Both the position numbers and the translations under genes were made by a program. Under the pieces are notes generated by a model, which was given only the letters and a program-made list of their open reading frames with translations, searched no databases and was not told where the DNA came from. 64,000 nucleotides of DNA from Tubulanus polymorphus (Eukaryota > Nemertea > Palaeonemertea > Tubulaniformes > Tubulanidae). The stretch spans positions 17,001 through 81,000 of the forward strand of contig NW_027437465.1 in the NCBI RefSeq assembly GCF_964204645.1, read 5' to 3'. Every line of letters starts with the position of its first letter. The first letter of the stretch is position 1. Shown here piece after piece: positions 30,901-43,800 of the stretch.

Positions 30901-32250
30901 CGCGAGAAAAGACTTTTTCTCATCAAATTCTCCCCGTATCGGAAAAACGAAAATGTCGATGCGCGAAAGCGCTCAAATCGACGGGAAAAGCACATTTCGA
31001 CCCGAAAACGTCGTTCAGCGCGAGAAAAGCAGTCTTCTCATCAAATTCTCCCAGTATCGGAAAAATGAAAATGTCGATGCGCCAGAAAAGCGCTCAAATC
31101 GACGGGAAAAGCACATTTCGACCCGTAAGACGTCGTTCAGCGCGAGAAAAGACTTTTTCTCATCAAATTCTCCCCGTATCGGAAAAACGAAAATGTCGAT
31201 GCGCGAAAGCGCTCAAATCGACGGGAAAAGCACATTTCGACCCGAAAACGTCGTTCAGCGCGAGAAAAGTCGTTTGCTCATCAAATTCTCCCCGTATCGG
31301 AAAAACGAAAATGTCGATGCGCGAAAGCGCTCAAATCGACGGGAGAAGGACATTTCGACCCGAAAACGTTGTTCAGCGCGAGAAAAGACGTTTTCTCATC
31401 AAATTCTCCCCGTAGCAGAAAAACGAAAATGTCAATGCGCCAGAAAAGCGCTCAAATCGACAGGAAAAGCACATTTCGACCCGAAAACGTCGTTCAGCGC
31501 GAGAAAAGACGTTTTCTCATCAAATTCTCCCCGTATCGGAAAAATGAAAATGTCGATGCGCCAGAAAAGCGCTCAAATCGACGGGAAAAGCACACTTCGA
31601 CCCGTAAAACGTCGTTCAGCGCGAGAAAAGACGTTTTCTCATCAAATTCTCACTTTATCGGAAAAATGAAAATGTCGATGCGCGAAAGCGCTCAAATCGA
31701 CGGGAAAAGCCTATTTCGACCCGAAAACATCGTTCAGTGCGAGAAAAGACCTTTTCTCATCAAATTCTCCCCGTATCGGAAAAACGAAAATGTCGATGCG
31801 CGAAAGCGCTCAAATCGACGGGAAAAGCACATTTCGACCCGAAAACGTCGTTCAGCGCGAGAAAAGACGTTTTCTCATCAAATTCTCCCCGTATCCGAAA
31901 AATGAAAATGTCGATGCGCGAAAGCGCTCAAATCGACGGGAGAAGCACATTTCGACCCGAAAACGTCGTTCAGCGCGAGAAAAGACGTTTTCTCATCAAA
32001 TTCTCCCCGTATCGGAAAAATGAAAATGTCGATGCAAAACGTCGTTCAGCGCGAGAAAAGACTTTTTCTCATCAAATTCTCCCCGTATCGGAAAAACGAA
32101 AATGTCGATGCGCGAAAGCGCTCAAATCGACGGGAAAAGCACATTTCGACCCGAAAACGTCGTTCAGCGCGAGAAAAGCAGTCTTCTCATCAAATTCTCC
32201 CAGTATCGGAAAAATGAAAATGTCGATGCGCCAGAAAAGCGCTCAAATCG
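27930..32250. repeat. Higher-order repeat: three copies at 1,510 and 1,149 bp spacing
   Basis: A block carrying CCGTAGCAG, AAGCCTATTTCG and a short monomer (ATGTCGATGCAAAACG) occurs three times. The second copy lies about 1,510 bp after the first, and the third 1,149 bp after the second. A one-base difference in an A-run near 28405 shifts part of the first offset to 1,509. The third copy lacks some internal monomers, so duplication was followed or accompanied by loss. Confidence 0.8.
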
Positions 32251-33479
32251 ACGGGAAAAGCACACTTCGACCCGTAAAACGTCGTTCAGCGCGAGAAAAG
32301 ACGTTTTCTCATCAAATTCTCACTTTATCGGAAAAATGAAAATGTCGATGCGCCAGAAAAGCGCTCAAATCGACGGGAAAAGCACATTTCGACCCGTAAG
32401 ACGTCGTTCAGCGCGAGAAAAGTCTTTTTCTCATCAAATTCTCCCCGTATCGGAAAAACGAAAATGTCGATGCGCGAAAGCGCTCAAATCGACGGGAAAA
32501 GCACATTTCGCCCCGAAAACGTCGTTCAGCGCGAGAAAAGTCGTTTGCTCATCAAATTCTCCCCGTATCGGAAAAACGAAAATGTCGATGCGCGAAAGCG
32601 CTCAAATCGACGGGAAAAGCACATTTCGACCCGAAAACGTCGTTCAGCGCGAGAAAAGACTTTTTCTCATCAAATTCTCCCCGTATCGGAAAAACGATGT
32701 CGATGCGCGAAAGCGATCAAATCGACGGGAAAAGCACATTTCGACCCGAAAACGTCGTTCAGCGTGAGAAAAGACTTTTTCTCATCAAATTCTCCCCGTA
32801 TCGGAAAAACGAAAATGTCGATGCGCAAAAGCGCTCAAATCGACGGGAAAAGCTCATTTCGACCCGAAAACATCGTTCAGCGCGAGATAAGCAGTTTTCT
32901 CATCAAATTCTCCCCGTATCGGAAAAATGAAAATGTCGATGCGCCAAAGAAGCGCCCAAATCGACGGGAAAAGCACATTTCGACCCGAAAACGTCGTTCA
33001 GCGCGAGAAAAGACTTTTTCTCATCAAATTCTCCCCGTATCGGAAAAAACGAAAATATCGATGCGCCAGAAAAGCGCTCAAATCGACGGGAAAAGCACAT
33101 TTCGACCCGAAAACGTCGTTCAGCGCGAGAAAAGACGTTTTCTCATCAAATTCTCCCCGTATCGGAAAAATGAAAATGTCGATGCGCCAAAGAAGCGCCC
33201 AAATCGACGGGAAAAGCACATTTCGACCCGAAAACGTCGTTCAGCGCGAGAAAAGACTTTTTCTCATCAAATTCTCCCGTATCGGAAAAAACGAAAATAT
33301 CGATGCGCCAGAAAAGCGCTCAAATCGACGGGAAAAGCACATTTCGACCCGAAAACGTCGTTCAGCGCGAGAAAAGACGTTTTCTCATCAAATTCTCCCC
33401 GTATCCGAAAAATGAAAATGTCGATGCGCGAAAGCGCTCAAATCGACGGGAGAAGCACATTTCGACCCGAAAACGTCGT

Positions 33480-36400
33480 TCAGCGCGAGAAAAGACGTTT
33501 TCTCATCAAATTCTCCCCGTATCGGAAAAATGAAAATGTCGATGCAAAACGTCGTTCAGAGCGAGAAAAGACTTTTTCTCATCAAATTCTCCCCGTATCG
33601 GAAAAACGAAAATGTCGATGCGCGAAAGCGCTCAAATCGACGGGAAAAGCACATTTCGACCCGAAAACGTCGTTCAGCGCGAGAAAAGCAGTCTTCTCAT
33701 CAAATTCTCCCCGTATCGGAAAAATGAAAATGTCGATGCGCCAAAGAAGCGCCCAAATCGACGGGAAAAGCACATTTCGACCCGAAAACGTCGTTCAGCG
33801 CGAGAAAAGACGTTTTCTCATCAAATTCTCCCCGTATCGGAAAAAACGAAAATGTCGAGGCGCCAGAAAAGCGCTCAAATCGACGGGAAAAGCACATTTC
33901 GACCCGAAAACGTCGTTCAGCGCGAGAAAAGACGTTTTCTCATCAAATTCTCCCCGTATCCGAAAAATGAAAATGTCGATGCGCGAAAGCGCTCAAATCG
34001 ACGGGAGAAGCACATTTCGACCCGAAAACGTCGTTCAGCGCGAGAAAAGACGTTTTCTCATCAAATTCTCCCCGTATCCGAAAAATGAAAATGTCGATGC
34101 AAAACGTCGTTCAGCGCGAGAAAAGACTTTTTCTCATCAAATTCTCCCCGTATCGGAAAAACGAAAATGTCGATGCGCGAAAGCGCTCAAATCGACGGGA
34201 AAAGCACATTTCGACCCGAAAACGTCGTTCAGCGCGAGAAAAGCAGTCTTCTCATCAAATTCTCCCAGTATCGGAAAAATGAAAATGTCGATGCGCCAGA
34301 AAAGCGCTCAAATCGACGGGAAAAGCACATTTCGACCCGTAAGACGTCGTTCAGCGCGAGAAAAGACTTTTTCTCATCAAATTCTCCCCGTATCGGAAAA
34401 ACGAAAATGTCGATGCGCGAAAGCGCTCAAATCGACGGGAAAAGCACATTTCGACCCGAAAACGTCGTTCAGCGCGAGAAAAGACGTTTTCTCATCAAAT
34501 TCTCCCCGTATCGGAAAAACGAAAATGTCGATGCGCGAAAGCGCTCAAATCGACGGGAAAAGCACATTTCGACCCGAAAACGTCGTTCAGCGCGAGAAAA
34601 GACTCTTTCTCATCAAATTCTCCCCGTATCGGAAAAACGAAAATGTCGATGCGCAAAAGCGCTCAAATCGACGGGAAAAGCTCATTTCGACCCGAAAACA
34701 TCGTTCAGCGCAAGATAAGCAGTTTTCTCATCAAATTCTCCCCGTATCGGAAAAATGAAAATTTCGATGCGCCAAAGAAGCGCCCAAATCGACGGGAAAA
34801 GCACATTTCGACCCGAAAACGTCGTTCAGCGCGAGAAAAGACGTTTTCTCATCAAATTCTCCCCGTATCGGAAAAAACGAAAATATCGATGCGCCAGAAA
34901 AGCGCTCAAATCGACGGGAAAAGCACATTTCGACCCGAAAACGTCGTTCAGCGCGAGAAAAGACGTTTTCTCATCAAATTCTCCCCGTATCGGAAAAATG
35001 AAAATGTCGATGCAAAACGTCGTTCAGCGCGAGAAAAGACTTTTTCACATCAAATTCTCCCCGTATCGGAAAAACGAAAATGTCGATGCGCGAAAGCGCT
35101 CAAATCGACGGGAAAAGCACATTTCGACCCGAAAACGTCGTTCAGCGCGAGAAAAGCAGTCTTCTCATCAAATTCTCCCAGTATCGGAAAAATGAAAATG
35201 TCGATGCGCCAGAAAAGCGCTCAAATCGACGGGAAAAGCACATTTCGACCCGTAAAACGTCGTTCAGCGCGAGAAAATAATTTTTCTTATCAAATTCTCC
35301 CCGTATCGGAAAAACGAAAATGTCGATGCGCGAAAGCGCTCAAATCGACGGGAAAAGCACATTTCGACCCGAAAACGTCGTTCAGCGCGAGATAAGCAGT
35401 TTTCTCATCAAATTCTCCCCGTATCGGAAAAATGAAAATGTCGATGCGCCAAAAAAGCGCCCAAATCGACGGGAAAAACACATTTCGACCCGAAAACGTC
35501 GTTCAGCGCGAGAAAAGACGTTTTCTCATCAAATTCTCCCAGTATCGGAAAAATGAAAATGTCGATGCGCCAGAAAAGCGCTCAAATCGACGGGAAAAGC
35601 ACATTTCGACCCGAAAACGTCGTTCAGCGCGAGAAAAGACGTTTTCTCATCAAATTCTCCCCGTATCCGAAAAATGAAAATGTCGATGCGCGAAAGCGCT
35701 CAAATCGACGGGAGAAGCACATTTCGACCCGAAAACGTCGTTCAGCGCGAGAAAAGACGTTTTCTCATCAAATTCTCCCCGTATCGGAAAAATGAAAATG
35801 TCGATGCAAAACGTAGTTCAGAGCGAGAAAAGACTTTTTCTCATCAAATTCTCCCCGTATCGGAAAAACGAAAATGTCGATGCGCGAAAGCGCTCAAATC
35901 GACGGGAAAAGCACATTTCGACCCGAAAACGTCGTTCAGCGCGAGAAAAGCAGTCTTCTCATCAAATTCTCCCCGTATCGGAAAAATGAAAATGTCGATG
36001 CGCCAAAGAAGCGCCCAAATCGACGGGAAAAGCACATTTCGACCCGAAAACGTCGTTCAGCGCGAGAAAAGCAGTCTTCTCATCAAATTCTCCCAGTATC
36101 GGAAAAATGAAAATGTCGATGCGCCAGAAAAGCGCTCAAATCGACGGGAAAAGCACATTTCGACCCGTAAGACGTCGTTCAGCGCGAGAAAAGACTTTTT
36201 CTCATCAAATTCTCCCCGTATCGGAAAAACGAAAATGTCGATGCGCGAAAGCGCTCAAATCGACGGGAAAAGCACATTTCGACCCGAAAACGTCGTTCAG
36301 CGCGAGAAAAGACGTTTTCTCATCAAATTCTCCCCGTATCGGAAAAACGAAAATGTCGATGCGCGAAAGCGCTCAAATCGACGGGAAAAGCACATTTCGA

Positions 36401-39400
36401 CCCGAAAACGTCGTTCAGCGCGAGAAAAGACTCTTTCTCATCAAATTCTCCCCGTATCGGAAAAACGAAAATGTCGATGCGCAAAAGCGCTCAAATCGAC
36501 GGGAAAAGCTCATTTCGACCCGAAAACATCGTTCAGCGCAAGATAAGCAGTTTTCTCATCAAATTCTCCCCGTATCGGAAAAATGAAAATTTCGATGCGC
36601 CAAAGAAGCGCCCAAATCGACGGGAAAAGCACATTTCGACCCGAAAACGTCGTTCAGCGCGAGAAAAGACGTTTTCTCATCAAATTCTCCCCGTATCGGA
36701 AAAAACGAAAATATCGATGCGCCAGAAAAGCGCTCAAATCGACGGGAAAAGCACATTTCGACCCGAAAACGTCGTTCAGCGCGAGAAAAGACGTTTTCTC
36801 ATCAAATTCTCCCCGTATCGGAAAAATGAAAATGTCGATGCAAAACGTCGTTCAGCGCGAGAAAAGACTTTTTCACATCAAATTCTCCCCGTATCGGAAA
36901 AACGAAAATGTCGATGCGCGAAAGCGCTCAAATCGACGGGAAAAGCACATTTCGACCCGAAAACGTCGTTCAGCGCGAGAAAAGCAGTCTTCTCATCAAA
37001 TTCTCCCAGTATCGGAAAAATGAAAATGTCGATGCGCCAGAAAAGCGCTCAAATCGACGGGAAAAGCACATTTCGACCCGTAAAACGTCGTTCAGCGCGA
37101 GAAAATAATTTTTCTTATCAAATTCTCCCCGTATCGGAAAAACGAAAATGTCGATGCGCGAAAGCGCTCAAATCGACGGGAAAAGCACATTTCGACCCGA
37201 AAACGTCGTTCAGCGCGAGATAAGCAGTTTTCTCATCAAATTCTCCCCGTATCGGAAAAATGAAAATGTCGATGCGCCAAAAAAGCGCCCAAATCGACGG
37301 GAAAAACACATTTCGACCCGAAAACGTCGTTCAGCGCGAGAAAAGACGTTTTCTCATCAAATTCTCCCAGTATCGGAAAAATGAAAATGTCGATGCGCCA
37401 GAAAAGCGCTCAAATCGACGGGAAAAGCACATTTCGACCCGAAAACGTCGTTCAGCGCGAGAAAAGACGTTTTCTCATCAAATTCTCCCCGTATCCGAAA
37501 AATGAAAATGTCGATGCGCGAAAGCGCTCAAATCGACGGGAGAAGCACATTTCGACCCGAAAACGTCGTTCAGCGCGAGAAAAGACGTTTTCTCATCAAA
37601 TTCTCCCCGTATCGGAAAAATGAAAATGTCGATGCAAAACGTAGTTCAGAGCGAGAAAAGACTTTTTCTCATCAAATTCTCCCCGTATCGGAAAAACGAA
37701 AATGTCGATGCGCGAAAGCGCTCAAATCGACGGGAAAAGCACATTTCGACCCGAAAACGTCGTTCAGCGCGAGAAAAGCAGTCTTCTCATCAAATTCTCC
37801 CCGTATCGGAAAAATGAAAATGTCGATGCGCCAAAGAAGCGCCCAAATCGACGGGAAAAGCACATTTCGACCCGAAAACGTCGTTCAGCGCGAGAAAAGA
37901 CGTTTTCTCATCAAATTCTCCCCGTATCGGAAAAAACGAAAATGTCGAGGCGCCAGAAAAGCGCTCAAATCGACGGGAAAAGCACATTTCGACCCGAAAA
38001 CGTCGTTCAGCGCGAGAAAAGACGTTTTCTCATCAAATTCTCCCCGTATCCGAAAAATGAAAATGTCGATGCGCGAAAGCGCTCAAATCGACGGGAGAAG
38101 CACATTTCGACCCGAAAACGTCGTTCAGCGCGAGAAAAGACGTTTTCTCATCAAATTCTCCCCGTATCCGAAAAATGAAAATGTCGATGCAAAACGTCGT
38201 TCAGCGCGAGAAAAGACTTTTTCTCATCAAATTCTCCCCGTATCGGAAAAACGAAAATGTCGATGCGCGAAAGCGCTCAAATCGACGGGAAAAGCACATT
38301 TCGACCCGAAAACGTCGTTCAGCGCGAGAAAAGCAGTCTTCTCATCAAATTCTCCCAGTATCGGAAAAATGAAAATGTCGATGCGCCAGAAAAGCGCTCA
38401 AATCGACGGGAAAAGCACATTTCGACCCGTAAGACGTCGTTCAGCGCGAGAAAAGACTTTTTCTCATCAAATTCTCCCCGTATCGGAAAAACGAAAATGT
38501 CGATGCGCGAAAGCGCTCAAATCGACGGGAAAAGCACATTTCGACCCGAAAACGTCGTTCAGCGCGAGAAAAGACGTTTTCTCATCAAATTCTCCCCGTA
38601 TCGGAAAAACGAAAATGTCGATGCGCGAAAGCGCTCAAATCGACGGGAAAAGCACATTTCCACCCGAAAACGTCGTTCAGCGCGAGAAAAGACTCTTTCT
38701 CATCAAATTCTCCCCGTATCGGAAAAACGAAAATGTCGATGCGCAAAAGCGCTCAAATCGACGGGAAAAGCTCATTTCGACCCGAAAACATCGTTCAGCG
38801 CGAGATAAGCAGTTTTCTCATCAAATTCTCCCCGTATCGGAAAAATGAAAATGTCGATGCGCCAAAGATGCGCCCAAATCGACGGGAAAAGCACATTTCG
38901 ACCCGAAAACGTCGTTCAGCGCGAGAAAAGACGTTTTCTCATCAAATTCTCCCCGTATCGGAAAAAACGAAAATATCGATGCGCCAGAAAAGCGCTCAAA
39001 TCGACGGGAAAAGCACATTTCGACCCGAAAACGTCGTTCAGCGCGAGAAAAGACGTTTTCTCATCAAATTCTCCCCGTATCGGAAAAATGAAAATGTCGA
39101 TGCAAAACGTCGTTCAGCGCGAGAAAAGACTTTTTCTCATCAAATTCTCCCCGTATCGGAAAAACGAAAATGTCGATGCGCGAAAGCGCTCAAATCGACG
39201 GGAAAAGCACATTTCGACCCGAAAACGTCGTTCAGCGCGAGAAAAGCAGTCTTCTCATCAAATTCTCCCAGTATCGGAAAAATGAAAATGTCGATGCGCC
39301 AGAAAAGCGCTCAAATCGACGGGAAAAGCACATTTCGACCCGTAAAACGTCGTTCAGCGCGAGAAAATAATTTTTCTCATCAAATTCTCCCCGTATCGGA

Positions 39401-39710
39401 AAAACGAAAATGTCGATGCGCGAAAGCGCTCAAATCGACGGGAAAAGCACATTTCGACCCGAAAACGTCGTTCAGCGCGAGATAAGCAGTTTTCTCATCA
39501 AATTCTCCCCGTATCGGAAAAATGAAAATGTCGATGCGCCAAAAAAGCGCCCAAATCGACGGGAAAAACACATTTCGACCCGAAAACGTCGTTCAGCGCG
39601 AGAAAAGACGTTTTCTCATCAAATTCTCCCAGTATCGGAAAAATGAAAATGTCGATGCGCCAGAAAAGCGCTCAAATCGACGGGAAAAGCACATTTCGAC
39701 CCGAAAACGT
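33480..39710. repeat. Higher-order repeat: nested copies at 1,828, 2,262 and 4,090 bp
   Basis: Variant order at roughly 34300-35970 recurs 1,828 bp downstream. Part of it recurs again 2,262 bp further on. The segment from roughly 33480 to 35620 recurs at 37570-39710, offset 4,090 bp, the sum of the other two. Markers include GAGGCGCCAG, AAAATATCGATG, GAGAAAATAATTTTTC and the short monomers. The additive offsets show successive nested duplications. Confidence 0.8.
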
Positions 39711-40417
39711 CGTTCAGCGCGAGAAAAGTCGTTTGCTCATCAAATTCTCCCCGTATCGGAAAAACGAAAATGTCGATGAGCGAAAGCGCTCAAATCGACG
39801 GGAAAAGCACATTTCGACCCGAAAACGTCGTTCAGCGCGAGAAAAGACATTTTCTCATCAAATTCTCCCCGTATCCGAAAAATGAAAATGTCGATGCGCG
39901 AAAGCGCTCAAATCGACGGGAGAAGGACATTTCGACCCGAAAACGTCGTTCAGCGCGAGAAAAGACGTTTTCTCATCAAATTCTCCCCGTAGCGGAAAAA
40001 CGAAAATGTCAATGCGCCAGAAAAGCGCTCAAATCGACAGGAAAAGCACATTTCGACCCGAAAACGTCGTTCAGCGCGAGAAAAGACGTTTTCTCATCAA
40101 ATTCTCCCCGTATCGGAAAAATGAAAATGTCGATGCGCCAGAAAAGCGCTCAAATCGACGGGAAAAGCACATTTCGACCCGAAAACGTCGTTCAGCGCGA
40201 GAAAAGACGTTTTCTCATCAAATTCTCACTTTATCGGAAAAATGAAAATGTCGATGCGCGAAAGCGCTCAGATCGACGGGAAAAGCACATTTCGACCCGA
40301 AAACATCGTTCAGTGCGAGAAAAGACCTTTTCTCATCAAATTCTCCCCGTATCGGAAAAACGAAAATGTCGATGCGCGAAAGCGCTCAGATCGACGGGAA
40401 AAGCACTTTTCGACCCG

Positions 40418-40599
40418 AGTAATAGGGATAATAGGCTTTCAGATCAAAGGTTGAAGGGTCGAGCTCGTAAAAAATGAAAATAACAAGTTGAAGTTGAAGT
40501 CGCGCACACTCCTAATTCAACTTTTAATTATTGTTATTTTCATTTTTTACTCACTCGCCCCTTCAACCTTTAACCTGAAAGCCTATTATCCCTATTACT
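40418..40599. mobile_element. 182-bp palindrome of two opposed Polinton-type TIRs
   Basis: The left arm begins AGTAATAGGGATAATAGG. The right arm, read on the minus strand from 40599, begins with the same 18 bases. The arms stay about 90% identical for some 78 bp, through CTTTCAG, AAAGGTTGAAGGG and GTAAAAAATGAAAATAACAA, leaving only about 25 bp between them. The outer bases (AG at one end, CT at the other) and the AGTANT-GGCTTTCA core match the TIRs at 50343 and 62190. Flanking six-mers are GACCCG and CTTAAA, so there is no target-site duplication. It could be an internally deleted, MITE-like Polinton, or a fold-back left terminus of Polinton A. Confidence 0.8.
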
Positions 40600-40831
40600 C
40601 TTAAAATAATCATATACATGAATAACATTTAAATTGACAGATTATTCAATATAAAAGTGTAAGCTCTTATAGAATAGATATATAGATATATTTACAACAT
40701 TATTTCAATATTTATATTTGCATGAGTTAGATTTTTAAACATTAAAAGTGTTAGTAAAGTGTGATTGAAATAATACATACTAAAATCATTGAACTTCTAA
40801 AATCAATTTAAAAAAAAAATTTAGTATTAAA
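40600..40831. promoter_or_regulatory. AT-rich leader upstream of the polymerase gene
   Basis: This 232-bp stretch lies between the palindrome and the polymerase start. It is strongly AT-rich, with TATAGATATATAGATATATTT near 40675 and a 10-base A-run ending at 40820, before the start context TATTAAAATGG. It is the likely promoter region of the polymerase gene by position only. The polymerase start lacks the exact TAAATG motif seen at the other genes of the element. Confidence 0.4.
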
Positions 40832-43800
40832 ATGGAAGCAAATAAGTACTACTGTCCAACATGTAATATCAATATAGATAAATCCCAAAAAGCAAGACAC
40901 AATAAAACTAAAACACATTTAGAGAATAAATTGAAACTAGAATATAAAGATGATATATTAGAAACTAAATTAGATGAATTAAAGAATGAAAAAGAAATAT
41001 ATAAATGTGATACATGTAATCTATCATTCAGTGATAAAAGATATTATAAAGAACATTTAAAATCTAAAAGCCATATTAGAAATAAGAATAATGATATTTT
41101 AGGTGTAGATTATTTTGATAAAGATAATGATAAGAAACAGAAGACAATTAAAAACATAAAAAATAAATTAAACAATAAAAGACCATACATGGAAGATGTA
41201 AGAAAATATATTAATTTATTGGATAATAAAAAAGATATAGAGATAACCGAAGCATTTAAAAGTGATATTGGCCCAGCAGCTATCGAGTTTAAATTTCATA
41301 AAGGAAAAACATTAGAAGAAAATAAAAAACATTTAGCAAATATGAAAGAAATAATGAAAATAATAACTGATGTTGAATATCCTAAAATTAGTATATCAGT
41401 TAAAGTAAAGTTTATAAAATCTGAAGATAAACCAATATATAATATAAATTCTCATTCACAACATATTATATATAAACAACATATAGATGATAAATTAGAT
41501 AAATGTTATAATAAAGTAAAAACTAAAATAGAAGAGAAATATTTTGAAGGATCTGCTTTAATATTTGATGAAATAATATTTATGACTTTACATGTTTATA
41601 ACACAAAATATAATAAGTTAACTAAATCAAAACCAATTGATGAAAATAATTTATCATATTATAAAGAACCAGATATTGAAGCATCGAGTTATATTAAACT
41701 ACCATTTAATACTAATGCTGTAATAAATGTACAAAATGAAGATGATAAATGTTTTCTATGGACAATTATAAGTTGTTTACATCCTGCAACTTATAATATT
41801 TGTAGATAAACTCATTATAAACCATTTGAAAATAATTATAAGATAGATAAGTATCCTGTTATAATTAAAAACATCCCAAAAATAGAAAGAGATAATAATA
41901 TAAAGATAAATGTATTTGATTTAATCAAATTGCCAAATACAAAAGGTAACAATATAAAACATTATACATTAGAACCTTTATACCTATCAAAAGATTATGA
42001 TTCAAACGATGTTATAGGTATACTATATTATGAGAATCATTATATGTGGATTAAACAAATAGATTTATTCTTTAGAACAGAAAGTGATCACCATAATAAA
42101 ATATATATATATATGTAGAAAATGTTTACATAGATTCAGTAATGAAAGTACATTATTAAATCATAAACAATTATGTGAAAATCATGATTATTGTAAATTA
42201 GTTTTACCAAATGAAAAAGAAAAAATATTAGAATTAAAAAAATATGATTACAAAAATAAAGTTCCATTTGTTATATATGGAGATTTTGAATCATTAAATA
42301 AAGAATAAACTGATCAAGAAAAGAAATATATTATAAAAGAAAGAAATTAAATTCTAATGAAAATGATTATTCTGAAGCACCACCAAAAACAAATACTATT
42401 AAAAAGATTCATCAATCAGCTGCTGCTTTCGGGTTATATATTAAATCTGATTATCCGGAACTAATTAAAAGTGAATATTATCATTATAGAAATGAAAATG
42501 TTATCAATCATTTTTGTGACTTATTAATTGAATATGAAATAAGATTTAGTAAATTATTGAATACAAATTTAGAAATTATAATGACAGAAGAAGATAAAGA
42601 AGAATTTGCGTTTGCAGATAAATGTTATTATTGTGAAAAGATATTTGATTATAAAGATAAAAAAGTAAGAGACCATGATCATTTGAACGGAAAGTTTAGA
42701 GGCGCTGCACATGAGAATTGTAACTTACAAGCTAAGAAAATTAATTTTGTACCAGTTATATTTCATAATCTATCAGGATATGATGCACATTTATTCATCA
42801 AACAGTTATGCCATAAAATAGAAGAAATTAATAACGAAATAGAAAGATTAAATTCAAATAGATCAAAAGATAAAATACCAACTTATAAATTTAGAATGTT
42901 AGCTAAAACATCTGAGAATTATATATCATTCCAATTTGGTTGTCTAAGATTTATAGATTCATATAGATTTTTAAATAGTTCATTAGATAACTTATCAAAA
43001 TCATTAGTTGATGATGAATTAAAAATATTAAAGCAACACTACCCAAATAATGATGATTTTCAATTAATGAGATATAAAGGCGCAATTCCATATTCATTTT
43101 ATAAATCACATAATGATTTTAATATAACTGAATTATTAAAAGAACAATTCTATGATGAATTAAAAAATGAATATGTTAAAGATGAAGTATATAATAGAAC
43201 ATTGAATATTTGGAATCCTTTTAGAATGAAAAATCATGGACAATTAGTAGATTTATATTTAAAATCAGATGTATTATTATTAACCGATATATTCGAAAGG
43301 TTTAGAGATGTAAACCTAAAATATTTCAATATTGATCCTTGTCATTGTTATTCATCACCAGGTTTAACATGGGATTGTGGAGTAAAATTTGCAGATATAA
43401 AAATGGATTTGTTAACAAATATAGATCAATTATTATTATTTGAAAAATCTATAAGAGGAGGAGTTTCAGGTGTATTAGGCGATAGATATTTCAATGTAAA
43501 TGATAACCCTGGATATAAGTTATTATATATAGATGCAAATAATTTGTATGGTTGGGCAATGATGGAACCACAACCTTATGGAGTATTTGAAATAAGTGAA
43601 GTTTTACAACAGGAAAACAATGATAAATTTGATTGGAAGAAAAGAATCCTAGATATTGCAGATGATTCAGATACTGGTTACTTTTTTGTTGTAGATTTAG
43701 AATATCCTGAACATATTAAATTTAAATCTAGAAATCTAGCATACTGTCCAGAACATAAAACTGTAACTCATGAAGAATTATCAAATTATCAAAAAAGAAT

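Larger units (their letters stand above)
1..40417. repeat. Satellite array 1, ~118-122 bp monomer, about 340 copies
   Basis: The whole segment is head-to-tail copies of one monomer. The core GTCGTTCAGCGCGAG recurs at 1, 119, 241, 359 and so on to the end of the array. Lengths of 118, 119 and 122 bp arise from small variants: GCGCGAAAGCGC versus GCGCCAGAAAAGCGC, and CCCGAAAAC versus CCCGTAAAAC. Further variable sites lie after AGAAAAG (CAGTTTTC, CAGTCTTC, ACGTTTTC, ACCTTTTC, ACTTTTTC, TCGTTTGC) and before the TATCGG core. The canonical monomer has about 15 CpG sites and no stop codon in any plus-strand frame, which creates spurious open frames over 1,000 codons long. The array enters the window at its left edge and ends inside a monomer at the TIR beginning at 40418. 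A structural (centromeric, subtelomeric or heterochromatic) role is possible but not shown. Confidence 0.97.

Noticed and set aside
1-40417. CRISPR-like regular repeats
   Set aside because: Repeats are contiguous monomers without unique spacers; no cas genes; the surrounding DNA is of animal type.
62-40477. Dozens of long plus-strand open frames (up to 1,390 codons) with repeats such as RESAQIDGKSTFRPENVVQ
   Set aside because: They lie in all three frames over the same DNA, follow the tandem monomer exactly, and rotate frame because 118 bp is not a multiple of three. This is what a stop-free repeat gives without selection for coding.
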